A stretch of 57,243 bases of DNA, from contig JAGRNA010000046.1 of NCBI GenBank assembly GCA_020441005.1, positions 1 through 57,243 of the forward strand, read 5' to 3'. Shown piece after piece: positions 24,331-33,350 of the stretch. The notes below the pieces were generated by a model that did no database searches, was not told the DNA's origin, and was given only the letters and a program-made list of their open reading frames with translations. Numbering within the stretch: position 1 is the first letter of the stretch; every line of letters starts with the position of its first letter. The stretch comes from Leptospiraceae bacterium (GTDB taxonomy: Bacteria; Spirochaetota; Leptospiria; Leptospirales; Leptonemataceae). The position numbers were made by a program, and so were the translations under genes.

Positions 24331-24702
24331 TTGCGCCCCTTGCAACGGTTTGTTGGCCTGTTTGGGAAAGCGAATACAAGCATTCGCGCTCGGCAGGTCA
24401 GCTGTTGGGCTTTTGTAAGCCTGTGCGCCCTGGCTTTGCTGTTGTTAGATGCTTGCCAGGAGCGCCCGGCGTCACCGGCAGCTTATGCGGACTTTTGTAA
24501 ACAGACGGTCGCCTGCGATCCCGCTTTGCAGTCGCATGCTCTTGCCTTGCCAAATTGCGAAAAATGGATGGCGGCCCTGACAAGGCGCGACGCGGATTCA
24601 GCGCGCAGCATCCAGGCCTGTGTGCAGGAGCAGCAATGCGGTCAGAAGCAATTCGTGCTCTGCGTGCAGCTCTATGCCGCCACATTGCAGACTCCGCAAT
24701 AA
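24331..24702 (+). CDS. Six-cysteine lipoprotein, copy 2
   Basis: A product of up to 123 residues, with a TTG start two bases after the stop of copy 1; the true start is uncertain. The hydrophobic stretch ends in LLLDAC, a lipobox with Asp at -2, which is unusual. The mature part repeats the copy 1 pattern: FCKQTVAC, NC, ACVQEQQCGQKQFVLC, that is C-x5-C ... C ... C-x5-C-x7-C. The two proteins share this spacing but little else, so they are probably an old tandem duplication. The gene ends 8 bases before the convergent glycosyltransferase gene. Confidence 0.75.
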   Translation: MRPLQRFVGLFGKANTSIRARQVSCWAFVSLCALALLLLDACQERPASPAAYADFCKQTVACDPALQSHALALPNCEKWMAALTRRDADSARSIQACVQEQQCGQKQFVLCVQLYAATLQTPQ

Positions 24703-24710
24703 ATGGTGGC

Positions 24711-25868
24711 TTAGTCCAGGTCCTTGTCCGCTGGTCGGGCAACGGATGCCAGTATGCCGCCTAGTTCCGCGGCTTTTTTCTTCCAGGACCAGGTTTTTGA
24801 ATTAAAAGCGGGCTGCCGATTCTTGCCGCTTTGAATCTGACGGCTTTTGGCGGTCAGGGTTGCCTGCCATGCGTTTGCATCCAGCGGACTGACAAAGCTG
24901 CTTTTAGAGCCAACTTCGCGAAAAATCGGAATATCGGACAGGATACAAGGTTTGCCATAGCTATAAGCTTCAATGACAGGCAGGCCGAAGCCCTCGTGCA
25001 AGCTGGGCAGAATTACCATACTACATTTGCTGTAGCACCAGCTCAACTCCGCCTGGCTGGCTCCTTCAATAAAATAGACCCCTTCTGCCTGCAGTGCTCC
25101 GGAGTGTAAGCGATCATAAACACTGGTTTCGCCCCAGCCGCGCCGACCCACGAATACCAGCGGTATCAGCTCATTTTGGGCAGCTTTGGCAGACAGCCAG
25201 GCAGTCAGTACTGTGATTTGATTCTTGCGTGGTTCGATCGTACCCACGCACAAGAAAAAGTGCTTCAAGTGGGCGATAGACCGGGGTGCCCGGGACTCAC
25301 TGCCATGTATCTCACAGCCAGGATAGACCACATGCATTTTGGATGGGGTGATGTCGGGGAAAACCCTTTGGATGTCAGATCGGGTTGTCTTTGAGAGGCA
25401 GACCACAGCATCAGAATGAACCAGAGCCTGATGGTCCAGGAATCGATGTTGCCAGCGGTTCCAGCGTTGCATGGTCCGGGGAGCGACGTAGGCATTCAGA
25501 TCATGGAAATTGGTCAGGGCCGGTACAGCCGGGCAGCGTTTTTGGTAGCGCCAGGGCAGGGCTGCCAGACTAGCCCATAGCAGATTGGGCTGCAGGCGGT
25601 TGATCAGGCGCGGCAGGGTCCAGTGCAGCCAAAACGGCCCCAGGCGGTTCAGGCCACTGCTGTCGATCCGGACCTCAACATTCGGCTGTAATAGCAATTC
25701 GGCAAATTCCTGGTGAATTCCGCGGTGGGCTGCCAGCAGCCAATGGGTGTCCGGCTGGCTGCGGACCAGCTCACGGAGCATGCCAAACAGGTAGCTGGCA
25801 TTGCCCGTGCCGGGCCAGGCGAGCGGTCGGGCGTCCACCAGAATTAGAGCCTTGTGTATAATACTCAT
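24711..25868 (-). CDS. GT4-family glycosyltransferase
   Basis: A product of 385 residues from the ATG at 25868 (MSIIHKALILVDARPL). Two Rossmann-like halves are visible. The C-terminal half has FLCVGTIEPRKNQ, VFVGRRGWGE, GASQAELSWCYSKC and the donor-binding HEGFGLPVIEAYSYGKP, all typical of the GT4 (GT-B) family. It transfers sugars from nucleotide donors, probably on an inner-membrane lipid carrier in envelope polysaccharide synthesis; the acceptor is unknown. It is a single minus-strand gene in a plus-strand neighbourhood, divergent from the LOG-family gene. Confidence 0.92.
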   Translation of the reverse strand: MSIIHKALILVDARPLAWPGTGNASYLFGMLRELVRSQPDTHWLLAAHRGIHQEFAELLLQPNVEVRIDSSGLNRLGPFWLHWTLPRLINRLQPNLLWASLAALPWRYQKRCPAVPALTNFHDLNAYVAPRTMQRWNRWQHRFLDHQALVHSDAVVCLSKTTRSDIQRVFPDITPSKMHVVYPGCEIHGSESRAPRSIAHLKHFFLCVGTIEPRKNQITVLTAWLSAKAAQNELIPLVFVGRRGWGETSVYDRLHSGALQAEGVYFIEGASQAELSWCYSKCSMVILPSLHEGFGLPVIEAYSYGKPCILSDIPIFREVGSKSSFVSPLDANAWQATLTAKSRQIQSGKNRQPAFNSKTWSWKKKAAELGGILASVARPADKDLD

Positions 25869-25919
25869 AAGTACGTAGAGAATCCCGGCTAACCCAGGCC
25901 ACACCTCTGCAAATGTGCA

Positions 25920-25993
25920 ATCCGGTCGGGGTCCGCCAAGTGAATTTTCGGCCAGATTCGTATCCAGGATCAGACCTTTATCATCCGGTCGGG
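25920..25993. repeat. 11-bp direct repeats in a divergent promoter region
   Basis: ATCCGGTCGGG occurs at 25920-25930 and 25983-25993, 63 bases apart, between the divergent glycosyltransferase and LOG-family genes. A shared regulator site is possible but unproven. Confidence 0.35.
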
Positions 25994-26090
25994 CACCTGG
26001 GGGTGCGACCGATCGGGAAGGCGGTCGCCGGCTGCGTTGATTTTTGATTTCTTTTCGCTTGATTTGGTCGATCTGTAAACAGAAACACCC

Positions 26091-26876
26091 ATGAGCGAAT
26101 TAGAACCAGCCAACCTTGATCCTCCCGAGATCCCGCTTGCTTTGGAAAATCAGGACTTTATCAAGGACCCTGATGCGCGACCCTTGCGGATTTTGAGCGA
26201 GTATTTTCATCCCTTGAAGGTATTCCGGGAGCAGAATATAACCGATACAGTAGTTTTTTTCGGTTCTGCCAGAACACTGTCCAGTGTTGACCCCCGGCTG
26301 CGGCAGGGAATGTCCTTGTTCCCTATGGCCCGCTATCATGATGATGCCCGCGTGTTGGCACGCCAGATCGCTGAATGGTCCCGCGATACCATATTCCCGG
26401 CGACGGGTCGTCATATTCATATTTGTACCGGCGGCGGACCGGGCATCATGGAAGCGGCGAACAAAGGCGCCCATGAGGCCGCTGCTGACAATATCGGGTT
26501 GAACATTGTGCTACCGCACGAACAGCATCCGAATGCGTATATCACGCCCCGTCTAAACTTTAATTTTCAGTATTTCTTTATGCGCAAATACTGGTTCCTT
26601 TATTACGCGCGGGTGCTATTGGCTTTCCCGGGCGGTTTCGGCACATTGGATGAGTTGTTTGAGACCTTGACTTTGCGGCAGACCGGTATCGTAGATTCTG
26701 ATTTCAAGTTGCTTTTATATGGCAAGCAGTACTGGAATCAGCTGGTTAATTTTCAATTGCTCGCTGATAGCGGCATGATTGATCCGAACGATCTGGAGCT
26801 GTTTACAATAGTTGACTCGGTAGCGGAGGCCATGCATTTGATACAGATTGCCCTGAAGCGTCTATTGGATGCATGA
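26091..26876 (+). CDS. LOG-family protein (nucleotide phosphoribohydrolase-like)
   Basis: A product of 261 residues. The Rossmann-like fold motifs of the LOG family are clear: VVFFGSAR near the N-terminus, CTGGGPGIMEAANKGA in the middle, and FPGGFGTLDELFETLTLRQTG holding the PGGxGTxxE signature. Members cleave the N-glycosidic bond of nucleoside 5'-monophosphates, including cytokinin precursors; annotation as lysine decarboxylase is a historical error. The enzyme is cytoplasmic. Residues 1-60 precede the usual core. The stop overlaps the start of the next gene (ATGA). Confidence 0.92.
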   Translation: MSELEPANLDPPEIPLALENQDFIKDPDARPLRILSEYFHPLKVFREQNITDTVVFFGSARTLSSVDPRLRQGMSLFPMARYHDDARVLARQIAEWSRDTIFPATGRHIHICTGGGPGIMEAANKGAHEAAADNIGLNIVLPHEQHPNAYITPRLNFNFQYFFMRKYWFLYYARVLLAFPGGFGTLDELFETLTLRQTGIVDSDFKLLLYGKQYWNQLVNFQLLADSGMIDPNDLELFTIVDSVAEAMHLIQIALKRLLDA

Positions 26877-28888
26877 GTAAAAGCGATAAATATGCTTTCC
26901 TGAATATCTACCACGAGGCGGAGGGGGTCGCTCGGGGCGCTCATTTGGTTGAAAAAATCAACCGGGCCATGTTTGGGGCCATCAAAGCGCATTCCACCGG
27001 AGAGCATGCGCGCAATAATAATCTATTCCATATAGAAACGGAAGTGCCCGATGTAGTGAATCTGGATCGGGCCACGCGGGCGGCTGTACTAGGTCGTTTG
27101 ATTCAGGACCAGGTCGTCGCGCAGATATTGCGCCTGGATTTTGATCCTCAAAACAATGCAGTTCAGCTGCAGCCCTGCTTTATTACGCATCAAACAGAAG
27201 ATTCCGAACAATTGGTGTTGATTTACCAGGAAAATATCCAGCGTTCGGTCAATGCTGTTGAGTTGATGTTAGGTTCTATGCCCATGCATGGCCGCTCAGC
27301 CATTCGGGCGGATCTGGAGCTGGACTTCGATTCCCCGGAGCAACCGGGGGTTTCACAGTTGCCCGCCACCCTGGTGGAGCCCTTTGCGCATGTGCATGCC
27401 AGTAAATTTGACGTATTGCCGGCTCCGGAAATGATCCAGCAAACCATTCGGGATATTGAAGGCGAGCTGATCAGGCGCCATAAGCTGATTAACTTAATTA
27501 ATTATGGTTATCTGTATTATCGCGAGCAGGAAGCGGTAGACCGCATCGAAGCGGCGGTGGAACTGCTGCATGCCAGGATCATTGAACGCTATATAGACAA
27601 GCCTGGTCTCAAGAAGCAGCTAGATGCAATACAGCTTGATGAATCCAGTTGGAAGGTGGATGAGCACGCGCCGCCCACCACCCGCTTTGATGTGCGTCGG
27701 GTGGAAGCAGTGAAGCAGGCCGTGCTGGCCGAGCCTGGTCGTTCCGCGAGCGGCACTCGTTTCCCGGGAGCCTTGAGTGTGGAAACCCTGATTGCCCTGG
27801 GCGATCAGAGCGAGACCTTGCTGCAAAAAAAGCACAAACTTGACAATCTGGCCTCGTACGAAGGGTATCGCAAGCAATTGCTGGAAGCCGGACAAAACTG
27901 GCAGGCCAGTCTGTTGGCCCTCAGCGAGGCGGAGCGGCAAAAGATGCCCCCGGAATCCTGGCGTAACCTGGTTGATGATCTGGAACTGTACTATCGTCGC
28001 TGGGAAACAGATGAGGGTAGCTGGCATGTGTTTATTCGCCGTCAGGCTGAAGCTTTTCGCGTGCTGATCAAGGGTATGGCCCAACTGCCAGTGCAGAGCG
28101 CGTGGCAAATCATGGCGATGAAGACCATTCTGGAAGAGAACGAGTCCGATATGCCGGATCTCTTTAAGGATAGCGACCTGATCGGTGCCTATGGTCAATT
28201 GTTGCGGCGAGTCTATATGGGATACATTCCCTGGTTGTATCGCTTTCTAATGTTCTTTGGTCTGGCTTTTGCGCGTGACGCCGGTTTTCGTCTGGCCAAG
28301 CAAAGCATCGACCTGGAGCAAGAGCGATTGCTGGTGGCAAATCGGGAACGTGCAGATGCCCTTGTGCGCTCCCAGGAAGCGGAGCGCCAAAAAGTGCGCG
28401 AGCAGCTCAAACTCAGCGGTCAGGCGCGTGAAATTCAGGATCAGCTGGACTGGTTTTATCAGGAACGTTCCCTGATCCCTTCCATTGGCGAGCTGCGCAA
28501 TACGATGCGTGACATGGATCTACGCACCTTCGAATCCGTAATCGCCGAGGCCAAATTTCAATTGATCAAGGTGCCGGATAGTTCCAGCTCTAATGATCGG
28601 ATTATTCTGTATCCGATGGATGGCGATTGGTCAAAGCGTCTGGGAATCTTGCATCGGGTGGCCGACAAAATTTTGCAGCAGCCTGATATCAGTTCGGCTA
28701 ATCCATTGCAGGGGGGCCGCGCCCGCATTTTACGCAAGTTTTTAAGCCGCAGCAAGCCCCAGGCCCCTGCAGAAACGGATCATGTCGATCCCTACGAGCA
28801 GTTTGCCCAGGAGGTCGACAAGGTCAAGCGCCAGGAGGCTCTTGATTCGCTGTCAGAGCCGGACCAGGAGCCAGAAATGGAATTCTAG
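26873..28888 (+). CDS. Large unknown helical protein
   Basis: A product of 671 residues starting at an ATG that overlaps the LOG gene stop. No domain is recognised. It is highly charged and mainly helical, with a probable coiled coil at about 480-530 (RLAKQSIDLEQERLLVANRE and QEAERQKVREQLKLSGQAREI). A hydrophobic stretch at about 450-465 (WLYRFLMFFGLAFA) is too short and mixed to call a membrane helix safely. The C-terminus is acidic. No signal peptide is present, so it is probably cytoplasmic. The operon position with LOG, UbiA-type and MscS genes gives no clear function. Confidence 0.85.
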   Translation: MSKSDKYAFLNIYHEAEGVARGAHLVEKINRAMFGAIKAHSTGEHARNNNLFHIETEVPDVVNLDRATRAAVLGRLIQDQVVAQILRLDFDPQNNAVQLQPCFITHQTEDSEQLVLIYQENIQRSVNAVELMLGSMPMHGRSAIRADLELDFDSPEQPGVSQLPATLVEPFAHVHASKFDVLPAPEMIQQTIRDIEGELIRRHKLINLINYGYLYYREQEAVDRIEAAVELLHARIIERYIDKPGLKKQLDAIQLDESSWKVDEHAPPTTRFDVRRVEAVKQAVLAEPGRSASGTRFPGALSVETLIALGDQSETLLQKKHKLDNLASYEGYRKQLLEAGQNWQASLLALSEAERQKMPPESWRNLVDDLELYYRRWETDEGSWHVFIRRQAEAFRVLIKGMAQLPVQSAWQIMAMKTILEENESDMPDLFKDSDLIGAYGQLLRRVYMGYIPWLYRFLMFFGLAFARDAGFRLAKQSIDLEQERLLVANRERADALVRSQEAERQKVREQLKLSGQAREIQDQLDWFYQERSLIPSIGELRNTMRDMDLRTFESVIAEAKFQLIKVPDSSSSNDRIILYPMDGDWSKRLGILHRVADKILQQPDISSANPLQGGRARILRKFLSRSKPQAPAETDHVDPYEQFAQEVDKVKRQEALDSLSEPDQEPEMEF

Positions 28889-28969
28889 ACGGCTAGAAAA
28901 CTACTTTGCAAAGGAGCCCGGCTTGGGAGGATCGTACTGCTACGCGCAAAAAACCTGGCAGGCCGGCAT

Positions 28970-29911
28970 TTGCTACGAGATTATGTAAAACTTATTCGCC
29001 CCCATCAGTGGATTAAAAGCAGTTTTGTCTTTATCGGTGTTATCTTTGGGCATCACTGGTTTGAATGGCTCTATGTGCAACGAGCCATTCAGGCTGCCAT
29101 TGCCTTTTCTCTGGTTGCCAGCGGGGTGTATATCCTCAATGACATTCGCGATCGCGACCAGGACCGTGAACACCCGCGCAAAAAACTGCGTCCGCTAGCC
29201 AGCGGACGGATCTCGGTCTCTGTCGGGTGGATGCTGTGCCTGTTGTTGCTCAGCATCGGTCTGTCTCTGGGAGCCTGGCTTTCCTGGCTCGTGCTTTTAT
29301 TCCTGCTAGTCTATCTGGTGTTGAATGTGGCTTACTCCTATGGCCTGAAGCATGTGGTCATACTGGATGTTTTCATTATCTCAACCGGTTTCATGCTGCG
29401 AATCCTGAGCGGCACAAGCGGCATTCATGTTGAACCCTCGAAGTGGTTGCTTTTCTGCGGATTAATGATTACCCTCTTTCTGGGTTTTAGCAAGCGCCGG
29501 GCGGAGCTGTTGGTCCAGGCCGGCAACAGTCAGGAGCAGCAAAGCAGACGGGTGCTGGAGCATTATAATCCGGCCTTGTTAGATCTGTTTATTGGCATTA
29601 GTCTGGCCTGCGTGATTATGAGCTATTCCCTGTACACCGTTAGTGCTGATACGATTGCCAAGCACGGTACAGCGGATTTGATTTATACCATACCATTCGT
29701 ACTGTACGCCTGTTTTCGCTACATGTATTTAATTCACATGCGAGGAGGTGGAGAGGATACCGCTCGGGATCTTGTGCGTGATCCCCACATTATTCTGGCG
29801 ATTCTGGCATGGGCGGTGCTCACTGTGGCCCTGATGTTTGGATCTCCAGCTGGCAGTCTCGACCAGGGCGGTCTCCACAAACCTGCCAATACAAAGGAGT
29901 TGCCGCAATGA
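28970..29911 (+). CDS. UbiA-family prenyltransferase, DPPR-synthase-like
   Basis: A product of 313 residues from a TTG; the expected N-terminus (DYVKLIRPHQWIKSSF) begins just after it, so the start is reasonable although no strong ribosome-binding site is seen. About eight membrane helices are present. The first Asp-rich motif is NDIRDRDQDREHPRKKLRPLASG, and YSYGLKHVVILDVFIISTGFMLR and PSKWLLF...GFSKRRAEL follow. These match decaprenyl-phosphate phosphoribosyltransferase (Rv3806c type) better than quinone-type UbiA. Such enzymes join polyprenyl phosphate to phosphoribose pyrophosphate for arabinose donor synthesis. The exact substrate here is inferred. It overlaps the MscS gene by 4 bases. 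Confidence 0.88.
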   Translation: MLRDYVKLIRPHQWIKSSFVFIGVIFGHHWFEWLYVQRAIQAAIAFSLVASGVYILNDIRDRDQDREHPRKKLRPLASGRISVSVGWMLCLLLLSIGLSLGAWLSWLVLLFLLVYLVLNVAYSYGLKHVVILDVFIISTGFMLRILSGTSGIHVEPSKWLLFCGLMITLFLGFSKRRAELLVQAGNSQEQQSRRVLEHYNPALLDLFIGISLACVIMSYSLYTVSADTIAKHGTADLIYTIPFVLYACFRYMYLIHMRGGGEDTARDLVRDPHIILAILAWAVLTVALMFGSPAGSLDQGGLHKPANTKELPQ

Positions 29912-31710
29912 GCAAAAATCAAATCACAACCTTCTTGTGGGCCGGATTGATACTTTTCGGAGCCCTGCCGCTGGTAGCCCAGGAAATCAAGGGCGATCCG
30001 TTGGCCCCTGTGAAAACTGATAGTCCGCGCGACACAATGCGCTCCTTTATGGAGGCCATGAACGCCTATCGGCAGGGTCTGGAGCAAAACGATCGGGAAT
30101 TGCAGGCCCGCATTGATGATGCCGTGCGTTGTCTGAACCTGGATGAAACCAGCGTCATCCTGCGCAAAGAGCAGGGTCGCGAAGCCGCCATCTATTTAAA
30201 AGAAGTCATTGATCGTGTAATCGTACTGCAGTATAATCGGATCCCTCATACGGATGATCTGGCGGCCCAAAATGCGCCGGAGCGCAAGAATATCTGGCGG
30301 TTGCGCAAAACAGACATACGCATTGGCCTGGTGGAGCAGGGTGAGCGGGCTGGTGAATGGCTGTTCACGCCCGGGTCTGTTTATAGCGCGCGTGATTATT
30401 TTGAAAAGATCAAGGAGCGGCCCTATCTAAAAAACTCGGGTATGGGCGCCGGCTACAAGGCCCCATGGCTGGAACAGCACGCTCCGGCCTGGACGCGCGA
30501 TCAATTTCTGGAAGTCAGCTGGTGGCAGTGGATTGCCCTTTTTGCCCTGATATTGCTGGGTCTGGTTTTGAAACAAATCGCCCGCTATTTGATCCAATTA
30601 CTGGAGCGTCTGGCTTCGCGTTCTCGCAGTAATTGGGATGATCTGATCATCAAAGCCGTTTCTGATCCCGGCGGGTATCTGGTTGCCTGCCTGTTATGGT
30701 TTGTCTCTCTACAGTTGTTGAAACTGGAAGGCACCGCCATGAGCGTGACCAGCATCATCCTGAAGGTCTTTTTTAGCGCGGTCGTGGTCTGGTTGTTTTA
30801 CCGATTGACAGATGTTATCAACCAGTGGTTGCGGCAAATGGCCGCGCGCACAGAGTCCACTCTGGACGATCAGCTAGTGCCGCTCTTCACGCGTACCTTG
30901 AAAATCCTGGTTTTGATTTTAGGCATACTCGTTACGATCCAGAATATGGGGATCAATGTTCTGTCATTGCTGGCCGGTCTCGGGATTGGCGGCCTGGCCT
31001 TTGCTTTGGCCGCCAAGGATACTGTAGCCAATTTCTTCGGGTCGCTGATGATTCTATTTGACAAACCCTTCCAGGTAGGCGACTGGATTCGGGTGGGCAG
31101 CCAGGAAGGCACTGTGGAAGAAATCGGGTTTCGCTCGACCCGCATCCGTACATTTTACAACTCTCTGGTCTCGATTCCCAATTCAGAGGTCGCGAACGCC
31201 AGTATAGATAATATGGGCGCTCGTGAATACAGACGCGACGTGCTCAAGTTGGGGATTACCTATGACACAGATCCCGAGTTGATGGAATTGTTCCTGGAAG
31301 GCATCAAAAATATCATTCGGGCCAACCCCAATGCGCGCAAAGATTATTTTCATGTTGTTTTCAACGGATTTGGCAATGCATCGCTGGAAGTTATGGTGTA
31401 TTACTTTTTCAAGGTGCCGGACTGGAGTAATGAACTGGTCGAAAAACAAAATGTGTATCTGGAGATATTGCGCCTTGCTAAAAAACTGGGCGTGGAATTT
31501 GCTTTCCCCACCCAAACCGTGCACATCGATACGCTGCCGGGGCAGCCGAAAGTGCGCAAGCCCACCGTGGTCAAGGCCGATGCGATGAAAAAAACAGCCC
31601 ACAGCTTTGGCCCGGGCGGTGCTCTGGCGCATCCGGCTGGCCAGGGACATTTTGTGCCGCCCTTCCGGGAGGGCGGCGATGTGCGTGTCGGTGGAGATGA
31701 CGGCGGTTAA
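29908..31710 (+). CDS. MscS-family mechanosensitive channel
   Basis: A product of 600 residues from the ATG at 29908, preceded by AAAGGAG with an 8-base spacer. A signal peptide (about 1-24, ending LPLVAQ) and a periplasmic N-terminal domain of about 180 residues come first, followed by five or so membrane helices. The pore helix is well conserved: LLAGLGIGGLAFALAAKDTVANFFGSLMILFDKPFQVGD is described here by its Gly/Ala-rich pattern at about 350-385. The soluble MscS beta domain (RVGSQEGTVEEIGFRSTRI...IPNS) follows. It should gate on membrane tension during hypo-osmotic shock. The C-terminal 40 residues are Gly/Pro-rich and unusual. Confidence 0.93.
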   Translation: MSKNQITTFLWAGLILFGALPLVAQEIKGDPLAPVKTDSPRDTMRSFMEAMNAYRQGLEQNDRELQARIDDAVRCLNLDETSVILRKEQGREAAIYLKEVIDRVIVLQYNRIPHTDDLAAQNAPERKNIWRLRKTDIRIGLVEQGERAGEWLFTPGSVYSARDYFEKIKERPYLKNSGMGAGYKAPWLEQHAPAWTRDQFLEVSWWQWIALFALILLGLVLKQIARYLIQLLERLASRSRSNWDDLIIKAVSDPGGYLVACLLWFVSLQLLKLEGTAMSVTSIILKVFFSAVVVWLFYRLTDVINQWLRQMAARTESTLDDQLVPLFTRTLKILVLILGILVTIQNMGINVLSLLAGLGIGGLAFALAAKDTVANFFGSLMILFDKPFQVGDWIRVGSQEGTVEEIGFRSTRIRTFYNSLVSIPNSEVANASIDNMGAREYRRDVLKLGITYDTDPELMELFLEGIKNIIRANPNARKDYFHVVFNGFGNASLEVMVYYFFKVPDWSNELVEKQNVYLEILRLAKKLGVEFAFPTQTVHIDTLPGQPKVRKPTVVKADAMKKTAHSFGPGGALAHPAGQGHFVPPFREGGDVRVGGDDGG

Positions 31711-31768
31711 ATCCCGTTAAGGCTGCCTGGCCTGTAATGTTTTCCAGGCTGACCCGCTGCAAGCGACT

Positions 31769-33328
31769 ATGACCTTTACATCCTTTCACTTCCTGGCCTT
31801 TTTTTTTATTACCCTTTTCATCGGGCATCTGCTGAAAGGCCGCTGGCAACGTATTTTTTTGCTGATTGCCTCGTACTATTTCTATGGCGTTTATGAGCCG
31901 GTTTATCTTTGGTTGATTCTGGCATCCAGTTTCTACGACTATTTTGCCGCCCTGGGTATCGAGGCGCGCCGCAGCAAGGACGCGGGTCAATTTGACCCCC
32001 ATTGGAGCCGGGTACTGGCTACGATCAGTCAGCGCGCCTGGCTGTGGGTTTCGATGGTATTGAATCTCAGCCTGTTGGGATACTTTAAATACACAAACTT
32101 CGGTATCGAGATGTTGAATGATGTCTCCCCCTATGGCGACACCATTTTCTCCTGGCCAACCTTGAATATCCTGCTGCCGATCGGGATTTCATTTTATACC
32201 TTTCAATCCCTGTCGTATACAATTGATGTGTATCGCGGTGATTTGCCAGCGCGACGCGATCTGGTTGATTTCTTTTTATACGTGGCTTTTTTCCCGCAAT
32301 TGGTCGCCGGTCCGATTGTGCGAGCCAGCACTTTTTTTGAAAGCCTGGATGAGCGTCTCCCGGTAGACCTGGATAGTGTCGTGGTCGCCCTGAGCCGTAT
32401 CGTGGTGGGCTTTTTCCGTAAGCTGGTCATTGCAGATAATCTGGGTGTACTAGTCAACCAGGGATTTCAGAACTATGCCTCGCTTAGTCCGCTTGAAATC
32501 TGGCTGGTCGCCTGGAGCTTTGGCTTTCAAATCTACTTTGATTTTGCCGGCTATACCGATATCGCTCGCGGAGTGGCGCGTTTATTCGGGTTTGAGTTTA
32601 ATATCAACTTTTTGTATCCCATGGCCTCCTTTAATATTAAGGAGCACTGGCAGCGCTGGCACATTTCTTTGACAACCTGGATTCGCGACTATGTGTACAT
32701 ACCTCTGGGCGGCTCGCGGGTCAGCAAGGGGCGTTATTACTTCAATATTTTTATTATCTGGTTTTTGACCGGGATCTGGCACGGCCCGGCCTATCATTTT
32801 GTGGCATGGGGTGTCTTGCAGGGCTTCTGGCTGATTCTACATCAATTCTACTCACAAACCGGCATGCATGCGCGGATTCATGCTTTGCAAGGCAGCGCAT
32901 CCATGCCCGCTCGTCAGGCTTTTCGGGCCTATCGGATTTTCTCGCACCTGTTTCTGTTGTTTTGCCTTTTCTTTGGATTCATTTACTTTCGAGCGCCGGA
33001 TATGCAGGTGGCGCATGTGATGATTGGCAGGGGCTTCGGTTTGCAGGATCTGTCCATGATTGGGGCGGTGATCTGGTCCGGTGAATGGACTGAGCTGGGC
33101 GCAGCCTTGCAGCTCTTTCAGGGTCCGGGCCTGGGTGGTCTGGGATCCTATTGGTATTTGTTATTCTTTGTCATGTTTTATGAGCATTTCTCCTTTCGCT
33201 ATCAACTGGAGTATTTTCGGGAACCAGAGCGGCGCCTGCAATTTGTGGTTCTGATGACGTTCATGATTCTGGCTGTGATCCTGTTTGCCTTGCCGGATGC
33301 CGGGGGCTTCATATACTTTGCCTTTTAA
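31769..33328 (+). CDS. MBOAT O-acyltransferase (AlgI/DltB-like), copy 1
   Basis: A product of 519 residues with about eleven membrane helices, the usual size for bacterial MBOAT proteins. Family motifs are clear: LPIGISFYTFQSLSYTIDVYRG, FFPQLVAGPIVR, YFDFAGYTDIARG, HWQRWHISLTTWIRDYVYIPLGGSR and the catalytic region TGIWHGPAYHFVAWG with His of WHG. These proteins pass acyl groups across the inner membrane to extracytoplasmic acceptors, for example alginate or teichoic acid. It is followed by an SGNH-type protein, the normal pairing for polysaccharide O-acetylation systems. The polysaccharide is not identified. Confidence 0.95.
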   Translation: MTFTSFHFLAFFFITLFIGHLLKGRWQRIFLLIASYYFYGVYEPVYLWLILASSFYDYFAALGIEARRSKDAGQFDPHWSRVLATISQRAWLWVSMVLNLSLLGYFKYTNFGIEMLNDVSPYGDTIFSWPTLNILLPIGISFYTFQSLSYTIDVYRGDLPARRDLVDFFLYVAFFPQLVAGPIVRASTFFESLDERLPVDLDSVVVALSRIVVGFFRKLVIADNLGVLVNQGFQNYASLSPLEIWLVAWSFGFQIYFDFAGYTDIARGVARLFGFEFNINFLYPMASFNIKEHWQRWHISLTTWIRDYVYIPLGGSRVSKGRYYFNIFIIWFLTGIWHGPAYHFVAWGVLQGFWLILHQFYSQTGMHARIHALQGSASMPARQAFRAYRIFSHLFLLFCLFFGFIYFRAPDMQVAHVMIGRGFGLQDLSMIGAVIWSGEWTELGAALQLFQGPGLGGLGSYWYLLFFVMFYEHFSFRYQLEYFREPERRLQFVVLMTFMILAVILFALPDAGGFIYFAF

Positions 33329-33350
33329 ATCTGGCACAGGTGTGCATACT

